This document shows, piece by piece, positions 1-5,068 of a DNA stretch of 7,079 nucleotides. Both the position numbers and the translations under genes were made by a program. Numbering within the stretch: the stretch's first letter is position 1; every line of letters begins with the position of its first letter. The notes beneath the pieces are model-generated. The model was not told the origin of the DNA, ran no database searches, and was given only the letters and a program-made list of their open reading frames with translations. The DNA lies in the NCBI GenBank assembly GCA_946886805.1, contig CAMPJM010000208.1:1-7079 (forward strand), read 5' to 3'. This DNA is from an uncultured Flammeovirgaceae bacterium. Lineage in GTDB: Bacteria; Bacteroidota; Bacteroidia; Cytophagales; Cyclobacteriaceae.

Positions 1-827
1 TCTTTTAAAGCCTGGTCATCGTTTGCCAAAAAGGTATCATGGTATTGTATTTTATTTTCACAGGATAAATTGGCAATTACATCTCCCACCAAAACACACT
101 GTTTGCGCTCGCCTAGTTTTGTTAAGGCACTGTTAAGGCTAGTATCAGTATCTGACTGTCCGCCAACAATTAATTTCCGATCGCTTTCTTTCCATTGGCT
201 TAAAAAAGGTGCCATTTGAGCGCTACTCAGGTTGGGCGCAATGGATATTGTCTCATTGATAACTTTAACCTCCTTTGAATAGTTATAAGCTTCCTCCCTG
301 CCAGGATAAAATGGTTCCCTCAATGGGATATTTATATGTACCGGTCCTTTAGATCCGACGTTGCAAAGGTTGACCGCCTCGGATACAATCCTTTCTGAAT
401 GCCAAACGCTTTCTGCATTATCCAGCACTGTAGGCAGCTGATAACTTTTTAGAATATGTTTTCCATAAATTTCCTGTTGGCGGATAGTTTGGCCATCCCA
501 CTGATCAATCCATTCCGGAGGGCGATCTGCGGTAAGCACCAATAATGGAATATGCCTAAAAAAAGCCTCTGCAATTGCCGGGGCATAATTATATGCCGCT
601 GAGCCTGAGGTACAAATAAGCACAACCGGTTGCTGCAGGTAATTGGCCATTCCCAAGCCTATAAATGCGGCAGATCTTTCATCACTAATTGTATAAGTAT
701 CAATGTTGGGATGCCTTACAAAAGCAAGGGTAAGGGGGGCGCATCTTGATCCCGGCGAAAGAATGGCTTTTGTAATTCCTTTTTGAAAACAGATCTCAGC
801 AATATTGGCAATAGCTTGAAGCTTCAT
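1..827 (-). CDS. menD: MenD, 2-succinyl-5-enolpyruvyl-6-hydroxy-3-cyclohexene-1-carboxylate synthase (N-terminal half, cut by window edge)
   Basis: Reading the minus strand from the ATG at 825-827 gives 275 uninterrupted codons to the left edge, about half of the usual ~550-residue enzyme. MenD is a thiamine-diphosphate enzyme of menaquinone synthesis: it decarboxylates 2-oxoglutarate and adds the product to isochorismate. Seen in order: the SPGSR..PL motif (residues 24-32), the DERSAAF motif (49-55) whose Glu50 matches the glutamate that activates the cofactor in this family, the CTSGSA segment (72-77) and TADRPPE (99-105). These are the hallmarks of the MenD pyrimidine-binding domain; the later residues fall in the central domain. 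The cofactor diphosphate-binding domain lies outside the window. The start is secure because homologues begin just ahead of such a helix and no better ATG is near. It is divergent from the SIMPL gene, with a ~200 bp spacer. Nothing looks broken. Confidence 0.96.
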   Translation of the reverse strand, partial: MKLQAIANIAEICFQKGITKAILSPGSRCAPLTLAFVRHPNIDTYTISDERSAAFIGLGMANYLQQPVVLICTSGSAAYNYAPAIAEAFFRHIPLLVLTADRPPEWIDQWDGQTIRQQEIYGKHILKSYQLPTVLDNAESVWHSERIVSEAVNLCNVGSKGPVHINIPLREPFYPGREEAYNYSKEVKVINETISIAPNLSSAQMAPFLSQWKESDRKLIVGGQSDTDTSLNSALTKLGERKQCVLVGDVIANLSCENKIQYHDTFLANDDQALK

Positions 828-1030
828 AAAGCTCTTTTTAGTGCAAATTAAAAAATCCTTTGCAATTAATGGCGATTTTTGGAATGTTTCAAGGTAAAAG
901 TAAAATCAAAATAAAAAAGAATAAGCATCCTTTTCACATTCAAAACTTTTTCTTTATTCCGAATTTGAAAAAACAGGTATTATTATTGTATCAGTAGAAG
1001 CATTGACTAAAACTTTTAATTTTGATAACT
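828..1030. other. Divergent intergenic spacer between menD and the SIMPL gene
   Basis: This 203-bp AT-rich stretch must hold the promoters for both divergent genes. No reading frame with a plausible start is visible. A TAnnTTTG match (TAATTTTG, 1017-1024) lies only six bases before the SIMPL start codon, and a poorer TATTATTG lies at 981-988. Neither has a TTG at the usual 19-20 base spacing, so I cannot name a promoter with confidence. No good TAnnTTTG box was found for menD on the minus strand. Confidence 0.5.
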
Positions 1031-1726
1031 ATGAAAAATCTATTTTTATTATTTGCTTTTCTATCGTTTGGAACAATGGCTTTTGCCCAGAATCATAATA
1101 ATAGTTCTGTTCCCCTTATTACGGTTACTGGAGAATCTACTGTAAAGGTGAAACCAGATGAAGTGACATTAAATTTTGGAGTGGAAACAAGAAATATGGA
1201 TGCGAAGGTTGCTAAATCAGAAAACGATAAGTTAATGAGCGACATCCTCAAATTCTTAAAAAGCCAAAATATTGATCCCAAAAATATCCAGACCGACTAT
1301 GTGAGATTAAACTCTGTTTATAATCACGAAAAAGGAAAACAAGAAGGTTTTGTCGCAACCCAAATGGTGAATTTAAAGATCACTGACTTGAGTAAATATG
1401 AAGCGGTTTCCTCAGGAATTTTGGAAAGAGGCGTAAACCAGATCAATAATTTAGAATTCAGCACTTCAAAACTGGAAGAACACAAAGCAGAAGCCAGAAA
1501 ATTAGCAATAGTATCCGCTAAAGAGAAAGCAACTTCATTGGCAAGTGAGATAAATCAAAGTATAGGAAAAGCCTATTATATTGTGGAAGATTCCTTTCCT
1601 GTAGTGCCTTATTTGAGATATGGAGCTATGAAGGCGATGGATATGCAGGAAAGTGGCGGGGCAACAATTGCGCCAGGGGAAATTGAAATCAAAGGAAATA
1701 TTTCGGTAAGCTTTCTATTAATGTAA
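1031..1726 (+). CDS. Secreted SIMPL-domain (YggE/DUF541-like) protein
   Basis: The product has 231 residues, close to the ~240 usual for the family. I start it at ATG 1031 rather than the in-frame TTG at 1022, because ATG 1031 opens directly on a signal peptide: MKN, a hydrophobic run (residues 4-18), then AFA-Q, with likely cleavage after residue 19. The mature part starts the SIMPL fold with the typical segment TVTGESTVKVKPDEV (31-45), followed by alternating strands and a helical part rich in Glu/Lys (about 145-175). It ends with a hydrophobic strand, as family members do. Location should be periplasm or outer surface. YggE of E. coli is linked to lower oxidative stress, but the biochemical role of the family is not established, so I give no reaction. 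It is transcribed alone and is followed at once by a strong hairpin terminator. Confidence 0.9.
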   Translation: MKNLFLLFAFLSFGTMAFAQNHNNSSVPLITVTGESTVKVKPDEVTLNFGVETRNMDAKVAKSENDKLMSDILKFLKSQNIDPKNIQTDYVRLNSVYNHEKGKQEGFVATQMVNLKITDLSKYEAVSSGILERGVNQINNLEFSTSKLEEHKAEARKLAIVSAKEKATSLASEINQSIGKAYYIVEDSFPVVPYLRYGAMKAMDMQESGGATIAPGEIEIKGNISVSFLLM

Positions 1727-1736
1727 TCGACGACAG

Positions 1737-1767
1737 ATACCTCCTTTAAACAGAGGAGGTATTTTTT
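1737..1767 (+). terminator. Intrinsic terminator of the SIMPL gene
   Basis: A perfect 9-bp stem (ATACCTCCT 1737-1745 with AGGAGGTAT 1754-1762) encloses an 8-base loop and is followed by six T residues (1762-1767). It starts 11 bases after the SIMPL stop codon. There is no A-tract on its left side, so it should stop plus-strand transcription only. It also shields the convergent lipoprotein gene, whose stop is at 1771. Confidence 0.88.
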
Positions 1768-1770
1768 ACT

Positions 1771-2103
1771 TTATAAATAGGAACGATTATCAGCGAGAAG
1801 TTCGCCAACTTTTAAGCTGTTATCAGGTTGTAAATTGTCAATAAATTCACCTTCACAATTATAGACCCCTAATGATCCATTAGTCCGGCAAGCTGGATCT
1901 ACTACCGAAGTGATATAAACCGATCTTCCTTCCAAAGACCCGGAGTAAATATTGGTTATACAACTATATTCCTCAATTTCGGCCTTCACTACTCTCAATC
2001 CCGCAGAATGTTCCAATGAAGTGGGGCAATTTTCCGTATAAAAATCGCTTTTCTCACAGCTAAATAAAACAAGTGGAAAAAAAAGCAAGTAAATCAATCT
2101 CAT
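1771..2103 (-). CDS. Small cysteine-containing lipoprotein of unknown function
   Basis: The product has 110 residues. The frame stays open further upstream, to an ATG at 2226, but I place the start at 2103 because it yields a textbook lipoprotein signal: MR, a hydrophobic run (3-13), and the lipobox LFSC with Cys16 as the lipid-bearing residue. The next residues are EKSD, not the SDDDE-type surface-export signal, so the final location (inner leaflet of the outer membrane or surface) is open. The mature chain has four more cysteines (26, 48, 72, 83), which could form two disulfides in the periplasm. The segment around 79-89 (GVYNCEGEFID) recalls a C-terminal motif of small Bacteroidota lipoproteins such as the DUF6970 type, but I could not confirm that assignment. 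It faces the SIMPL gene tail to tail. No function is claimed. Confidence 0.7.
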   Translation of the reverse strand: MRLIYLLFFPLVLFSCEKSDFYTENCPTSLEHSAGLRVVKAEIEEYSCITNIYSGSLEGRSVYITSVVDPACRTNGSLGVYNCEGEFIDNLQPDNSLKVGELLADNRSYL

Positions 2104-2106
2104 TTT

Positions 2107-2137
2107 CAAAATTATTAGGTCAACCAGGCAAATCAAA
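2107..2137 (-). promoter_or_regulatory. Candidate Bacteroidota-type promoter of the lipoprotein gene
   Basis: On the minus strand TTTG (2137-2134) is followed after 19 bases by TAATTTTG (2114-2107), matching the Bacteroidota TTTG / TAnnTTTG consensus. The -7 box ends only three bases before the ATG at 2103, so transcription would start at or next to the start codon, giving a leaderless message. An AT-rich chance match remains possible. Confidence 0.35.
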
Positions 2138-2234
2138 TAACAGGGGTTATAGGCATTCATTATTAAAGACACCGATTGGATTAAAAAAGTTGTATTGGAA
2201 GGCAGAATTAAATTCTTTGTAACCACTCAGGTAT

Positions 2235-2259
2235 AATGACGAAATAATATATCGTCATT
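2235..2259. repeat. Inverted repeat AATGACGA-N9-TCGTCATT
   Basis: The two 8-bp arms are perfect reverse complements with an AT-only 9-base loop. No T-tract follows on either strand, so it is a poor intrinsic terminator. It lies in the spacer between the lipoprotein and DUF1579 genes. It may be the edge of a dispersed intergenic repeat, or an operator. Confidence 0.6.
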
Positions 2260-2432
2260 CTAAAGCCTAAGGATAGGAAGGTTATCCGCGGCAGGCAAGA
2301 TCTATTGTTTAGGAGATCGCATTGTCAATTAGACGTACTCTTAACTTGCTTAACTACGATGTAATTGTTATATCGCTTTCAAGACAAGGGCGTGTCGCAG
2401 CTAGAAACATGGGGCTTTTCGGTTTGTTGTTT

Positions 2433-2873
2433 TTAGTTTGATTTAATCAGCTCAATATCCATAAAGTGCGTCCAATTCTTCCCATCAGAAGATTGTTCCC
2501 AAGCTCCCGAAAACTCTTTATCTTGTTTTTTAAACCCACCTATGAACCTTAGATTTTCACCAAGAAAAGTCCACACTCCATCATTGCAATTAGCAGTCAT
2601 AAAACCGGAATTTCCCTTATTATTATAATGCTGCATAGTATATAGGTTCTTCTGCTCATCAAATCCAATTATTTCATGGGTTTCATTTTTGTCACCGCCT
2701 ACGAAAACGTCTACTTTGTGCAATAGAAAAAATCCTCCTGGTAACCATTCGTAAGTATCTGTTCCGAATATTTTCACTTCAGGAGCTGTATCTGATTCCG
2801 GAATCTTTCCTGTAGTGTTCCATTCACCTACAAATTTGTTCAGCTGTTCGTATTCAAACCTTTTATTTTTCAT
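2433..2873 (-). CDS. DUF1579-family protein
   Basis: The product has 146 residues. An upstream in-frame ATG (2927) would add 18 residues, but these read like spacer DNA, and the family normally starts just ahead of the segment LNKFVGEWNTTG (11-22), so I choose ATG 2873. Recognisable family features: the F-GEW motif (14-18), G-D-YEW (37-43), GGFFLLHKVDV (46-56), an HEIIGFDE strand (66-73), YNNKGNSGFM (83-92), and W-QSSDGKNW (125-134) near the C-terminus. DUF1579 proteins are predicted small beta-barrels of unknown biochemical role. They are often found near SRPBCC, VOC and DUF1801 genes, families also present at the right end of this window. No signal peptide, so cytoplasmic. Its upstream region carries a TTGTCA half-site pair with the same spacing as in front of the SRPBCC cluster, suggesting common control. 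Confidence 0.87.
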   Translation of the reverse strand: MKNKRFEYEQLNKFVGEWNTTGKIPESDTAPEVKIFGTDTYEWLPGGFFLLHKVDVFVGGDKNETHEIIGFDEQKNLYTMQHYNNKGNSGFMTANCNDGVWTFLGENLRFIGGFKKQDKEFSGAWEQSSDGKNWTHFMDIELIKSN

Positions 2874-2896
2874 AGCTATTGATTGTTTCAATTTCT

Positions 2897-2927
2897 GAAA
2901 ATTACTCTCGCAATTTACCAAGTTCAA
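2897..2927 (-). promoter_or_regulatory. Candidate promoter of the DUF1579 gene
   Basis: On the minus strand TTG (2927-2925) is followed after exactly 20 bases by TAATTTTC (2904-2897), one base off the TAnnTTTG consensus. It would give a leader of about 20 bases before ATG 2873. The TGACAA/TTGTCA pair at 2951-2978 lies just upstream, a suitable place for an activator. Confidence 0.45.
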
Positions 2928-2950
2928 TACAGAATTTTGAGGGTAATATT

Positions 2951-2978
2951 TGACAATCTTGATGGGGCATATTTGTCA
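2951..2978. promoter_or_regulatory. Candidate operator TGACAA-N16-TTGTCA upstream of DUF1579
   Basis: TGACAA (2951-2956) and TTGTCA (2973-2978) form a dyad with centres 22 bp apart, two helical turns. The same half-site pair with the same 16-base spacer, in tandem rather than inverted, occurs at 4963-4990 between the GlxA-type regulator and the SRPBCC gene. Both spacers hold a run of four G or C at the same offset. Binding by the regulator is inference. Confidence 0.4.
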
Positions 2979-3037
2979 TTTTTTATTGTTGGGTGTATCT
3001 TTCTCACAATGACCGTCAACGCTTCTTTCTATGCTCT

Positions 3038-3059
3038 GATGCCGTTTTAAAACGACATC
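3038..3059. repeat. 22-bp near-perfect palindrome
   Basis: The arms (3038-3048 and 3049-3059) match at 10 of 11 positions, with no loop between them. Read on the minus strand the single mismatch becomes a T-G wobble. It lies downstream of the PIN toxin gene and abuts the next hairpin. Too loop-free for a normal terminator; a protein site or remnant repeat is possible. Confidence 0.5.
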
Positions 3060-3084
3060 ACTATCCCCCAGATATAGATAGTGA
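3058..3084. repeat. Inverted repeat TCACTATC-N11-GATAGTGA
   Basis: Arms at 3058-3065 and 3077-3084 pair perfectly over 8 bp with an 11-base loop. It shares two bases with the preceding palindrome. It is about 55 bases beyond the stop codon of the PIN toxin on the minus strand, so it may fold at the 3' end of that message, though a proper T-tract is missing. An 8-bp tandem duplication of GAAAAGTA (3083-3098) follows directly. Confidence 0.5.
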
Positions 3085-3137
3085 AAAGTAGAAAAGTATA
3101 CCTACCTACAAAACCGACCATAGATTATATCCTCGTA

Positions 3138-3569
3138 TTAGCTCTCTTTTTTTTCTTTCATTTTCAGGAAATTCAGTGGTGTCATAACAGCAATTTTTGA
3201 ATTTCTGTAATCCTTTACATTTCGTGTTATAATAGCATCTAAACCTTTAATTGTCAATGCTGAAGAATATTGAATAGCGTCCTCAAAATCTTTAAAGTCA
3301 TTTTTTAGGGCTTGTATTACTTCTTTCTTTGTTGTTCCGATAATTTCAGTCATTTCTGTTAGAGTTTCCACAACCTCAAGTGTTTTCCTATGTCCTAAAA
3401 ATTTCCTAACGATATAGTAAATATTGTTAATGCTTACAGCAGATAGATACAAGACAACATTGCCCTTTTCATTCAGTTCAAAAAGTTCGCTTGCCGGATT
3501 TGCGTGAGGTTCTCTATCTGTAAAAAAGTCAATGACTACATCTGAATCTATAAACAGTTTAAACGCCAT
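3138..3569 (-). CDS. PIN-domain toxin (VapC-like RNase) of a toxin-antitoxin pair
   Basis: The product has 143 residues, normal for a PIN toxin. PIN proteins cut RNA using a cluster of acidic residues that hold metal. The first acidic strand is LFIDSDVVIDFF (5-16, Asp8 being the likely conserved one, with Asp14 further on). Glu28 follows in the ASELFEL helix, then Ser43/Asn48-49 after the second strand. The central signature is FEDAIQYSSAL (95-105, Asp97), and the last strand gives ITRNVKDY (114-121, Asp120). This pattern is that of the PIN_3 (PF13470) group. All expected acidic positions are present, so it should be active. Its ATG lies inside the last codons of the antitoxin gene with an 11-bp overlap, which implies coupled translation with the antitoxin made first. 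The RNA target cannot be told from the sequence. Confidence 0.87.
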   Translation of the reverse strand: MAFKLFIDSDVVIDFFTDREPHANPASELFELNEKGNVVLYLSAVSINNIYYIVRKFLGHRKTLEVVETLTEMTEIIGTTKKEVIQALKNDFKDFEDAIQYSSALTIKGLDAIITRNVKDYRNSKIAVMTPLNFLKMKEKKES

Positions 3570-3813
3570 ATTTTTTAGATAATTCTTCGGTTAAAGTTTC
3601 TTTATAGTCGATTTTTTCGTCGGTTTTGATGATTCCTCTTAGCTTTCTGACCTTGGGCGAAAGTTGCTTTTCTTCAATTTTTATTCTATTTACAGTTACC
3701 AGTTTGAAGTAGTTCTCAACCATCTCAGAAAGACTTTGCCCTTTCTCTTTGGCGTACTTTTTGGCCATTTCAATAACCTCTTTTTCTATGGTCAAGGTCA
3801 ATTTAGTATTCAT
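3559..3813 (-). CDS. Antitoxin of the PIN toxin (DUF6364-like, ribbon-helix-helix type)
   Basis: The product has 84 residues. The N-terminal TKLTLTIEKEVIEMAKKYAKEK (3-24, in two parts: strand TKLTLTI, then helix) followed by GQSLSEMVENYFK (25-37) has the strand-helix-helix pattern of ribbon-helix-helix DNA-binding antitoxins, close to the DUF6364 family that accompanies PIN toxins in Bacteroidota. The rest (45-84) is charged and probably wraps around the toxin's active site. It overlaps the toxin start by 11 bp and precedes it, as expected for an antitoxin. A promoter with a palindrome at its -33 element lies immediately upstream, fitting autorepression by the antitoxin or the complex. The role is inferred from order, overlap, size and fold; the family label is from memory. 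Confidence 0.84.
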   Translation of the reverse strand: MNTKLTLTIEKEVIEMAKKYAKEKGQSLSEMVENYFKLVTVNRIKIEEKQLSPKVRKLRGIIKTDEKIDYKETLTEELSKKYGV

Positions 3814-3826
3814 AATGCTTTTTCAA

Positions 3827-3857
3827 CAAAAATACGTGTTTCTATTTCAAAAGGCAA
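3827..3857 (-). promoter_or_regulatory. Promoter of the toxin-antitoxin operon
   Basis: On the minus strand TTG (3857-3855) is followed after exactly 20 bases by TATTTTTG (3834-3827), a full match to the Bacteroidota TAnnTTTG box. The box ends 13 bases before the antitoxin ATG at 3813, so the leader would be under 10 bases. The -33 TTG is the end of the palindrome at 3855-3866. Confidence 0.62.
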
Positions 3858-3866
3858 CACGTGTTG
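3855..3866. promoter_or_regulatory. Palindromic operator CAACACGTGTTG of the toxin-antitoxin operon
   Basis: A perfect 12-bp palindrome whose inner end supplies the -33 TTG of the operon promoter. A further half-site ACGTGTT occurs at 3834-3840, 25 bp from the equivalent bases at 3859-3865 and touching the -7 box. This is the expected layout for repression by an antitoxin dimer or toxin-antitoxin complex. Binding is inferred. Confidence 0.55.
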
Positions 3867-3947
3867 GGTATTGACTAAGGCAAGATTTACCAGCCCTACT
3901 TTTGTCAATATCATAGTCAGCCGTGCTTTCCTACTGAGTACTATCAA

Positions 3948-4925
3948 TTACACCTCATTTGCCACCCTTCCAAACTTATTTCTGTACTCGATTGGAGTAA
4001 GCCCTGTAATCTTTTTAAATATGTCTCTAAATGCCTTCGTATCCGTATAACCTACATCAAACATTGTCTCTGTTACGTTCTTTCTTGATGCTTCAAAAAA
4101 ACTTTTGGCAGCTTCTATTCTCACTCTTTGTATGTACTCTATGGGTGTATTGTTCGTAGCCTCTTTAAATCTTCTTTCAAAGGTTCTACGGCCTGTATTA
4201 ACTAAATTTGCCAAGGTTTCTATGGTTATCTTTTCACAATAATGCTTTTCAATATAATCCTGCACTTTTTGAATATCAGGATCACCGTGAGTTCGCTGAC
4301 CTCTGAATATAGCGAATTGGGATTGACTATCTCTCCCAATATCTAATGCAAAATATTTTGAAATCATTACTGCTGTTTCTCTATCAGCAAACTTTTCAAC
4401 CAGGTATAATATTAGATTCCATAAGCTACTTGCCCCACCACTGCTGTAGATATTCCCATGTTCTGTTATAATAGCCCCGTCTTCTACCTCCACATCCGGA
4501 TATCTTTCTTTAAATTCATTAATATGCGCCCAATGGGTGGAGCATTTTTTACCATTGAGCAAACCTGTTTCAGCCAACAAAAAAGCACCAATACACAAGC
4601 TGGCAAGACTTGCACCTTTTTCGTGTAGCTCCTTAAAATAAGGGATCGCTTCTGCATTGGCTTGTACTCCTTTGGCGGCATCTCCAAATGTAGGTGGTAT
4701 AATAAGCAAGTCTGTGGCGGTCACATCTTTGAGCAACCGATCTGTTTTTATAGTGTATTCGCCATTGTTGGCAGGTACATATTCGTGTAAACCCACATAC
4801 TCTACTTTAAAAATCGGCTTTTTGCCAAATGCAGTTAAAAACTCATTGGCGGTATTAAAGGTTCTAAATGGGGGTGTAACGGCTTCAATTACCCCATATT
4901 CAGGTACAAAGACAGAAATTTGCAT
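3948..4925 (-). CDS. GlxA-family transcriptional regulator (DJ-1/PfpI domain plus AraC HTH)
   Basis: The product has 325 residues, normal for the family. Residues 1-190 form a DJ-1/PfpI-like domain: an ISVFVPEYG strand (3-11), LLIIPP (73-78), the nucleophile-elbow segment SLCIGAFLLAETGLLNG (109-125) with Cys111, STHW (129-132) with His131, and SSGGASSLWNLILYLVE (161-177). Residues 216-318 form the AraC/XylS DNA-binding domain with two helix-turn-helix units: ITIETLANLVNTGRRTFERRF (233-253) and VTETMFDVGYTDTKAFRDIF (284-303), ending in the family motif TGLTPIEYR (307-315). GlxA-type regulators are usually activators of neighbouring genes; the ligand is unknown. It is divergent from the SRPBCC cluster at 5069 with a 143-bp spacer carrying tandem TTGTCA half-sites, so that cluster is the likely target. 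ATG 4925 is the only sensible start. Confidence 0.93.
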   Translation of the reverse strand: MQISVFVPEYGVIEAVTPPFRTFNTANEFLTAFGKKPIFKVEYVGLHEYVPANNGEYTIKTDRLLKDVTATDLLIIPPTFGDAAKGVQANAEAIPYFKELHEKGASLASLCIGAFLLAETGLLNGKKCSTHWAHINEFKERYPDVEVEDGAIITEHGNIYSSGGASSLWNLILYLVEKFADRETAVMISKYFALDIGRDSQSQFAIFRGQRTHGDPDIQKVQDYIEKHYCEKITIETLANLVNTGRRTFERRFKEATNNTPIEYIQRVRIEAAKSFFEASRKNVTETMFDVGYTDTKAFRDIFKKITGLTPIEYRNKFGRVANEV

Positions 4926-4962
4926 GCCGAGCGAGTTTTAAGCTACAAGATAAAAAATAGTT

Positions 4963-4990
4963 TTGTCATTATTTACCCCTAAAGTTGTCA
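4963..4990. promoter_or_regulatory. Tandem TTGTCA half-sites in the regulator/SRPBCC spacer
   Basis: TTGTCATT occurs at 4963-4970 and again at 4985-4992, 22 bp apart, two helical turns. This direct-repeat layout is what AraC-family proteins with two HTH units often bind. It sits upstream of the SRPBCC -7 box (5024-5031), a position suited to activation, and 38 bp from the regulator's own start codon, so it could also serve autoregulation. A related inverted pair with the same spacing lies at 2951-2978. Confidence 0.5.
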
Positions 4991-5023
4991 TTTTTACAAT
5001 AGCCCTAATTTCACAGGATATTA

Positions 5024-5031
5024 TACTTTTG
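5024..5031 (+). promoter_or_regulatory. Candidate -7 box of the SRPBCC cluster promoter
   Basis: TACTTTTG fully matches TAnnTTTG and lies 37 bases before ATG 5069. No TTG is found 19-20 bases upstream, so the -33 element is weak or absent. That is consistent with a promoter needing an activator bound at the tandem sites just upstream. Confidence 0.5.
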
Positions 5032-5068
5032 AATTGTAAAGTTTAATAAACGAAAAAACAAAATAACA

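Larger units (their letters stand above)
2104..2432. other. Geneless 329-bp stretch with repeat-like features
   Basis: No convincing gene is present. Visible structure: an 8-bp inverted repeat AATGACGA / TCGTCATT (2235-2242 and 2252-2259, 9-base loop); a short stem GATCT/AGATC around 2299-2319; and a 7-bp direct repeat CTTAACT (2340-2346 and 2349-2355). The opening TCGTCATTC and the segment ATCTATTGTTTAGGAGAT resemble the ends and middle of dispersed intergenic repeats seen in Bacteroidota genomes. This is recalled, not searched. A plus-strand frame is open from 2313 to 2441 but has no start codon before 2408. Confidence 0.5.

Noticed and set aside
1022..1030. TTG start for the SIMPL gene at 1022
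   Set aside because: ATG 1031 gives a standard signal peptide and the TTG is part of a TAnnTTTG match.
2104..2226. Longer lipoprotein start at 2226
   Set aside because: The added 41 residues would bury the lipoprotein signal, which must be N-terminal.
2313..2441. Plus-strand open frame of 42 codons in the repeat-like spacer
   Set aside because: No start codon before 2408 and stop codons directly upstream; better explained as repeat DNA.
2874..2927. Longer DUF1579 start at 2927
   Set aside because: The extension is unlike the family and would contain the likely promoter -7 box.
3047..3121. Tiny hydrophobic 24-codon minus-strand frame starting with ATG at 3121
   Set aside because: Too short, covers the palindromes, no promoter or conserved feature; most likely chance, although a remnant of a mobile element cannot be excluded.
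3902..3907. Further TTGTCA at 3902 as a third operator
   Set aside because: No partner half-site 22 bp away and located downstream of the regulator gene; the hexamer occurs elsewhere by chance.
3867..3947. Spacer between the regulator and the toxin-antitoxin promoter, with TTGAC...GTCAA arms
   Set aside because: The arms are five bases and far apart; no T-tract and no good reading frame, so I call nothing here.
3664..4050. Plus-strand 128-codon frame opposite the antitoxin and the end of the regulator
   Set aside because: It is antisense to two well-supported genes and its product has no recognisable domain.
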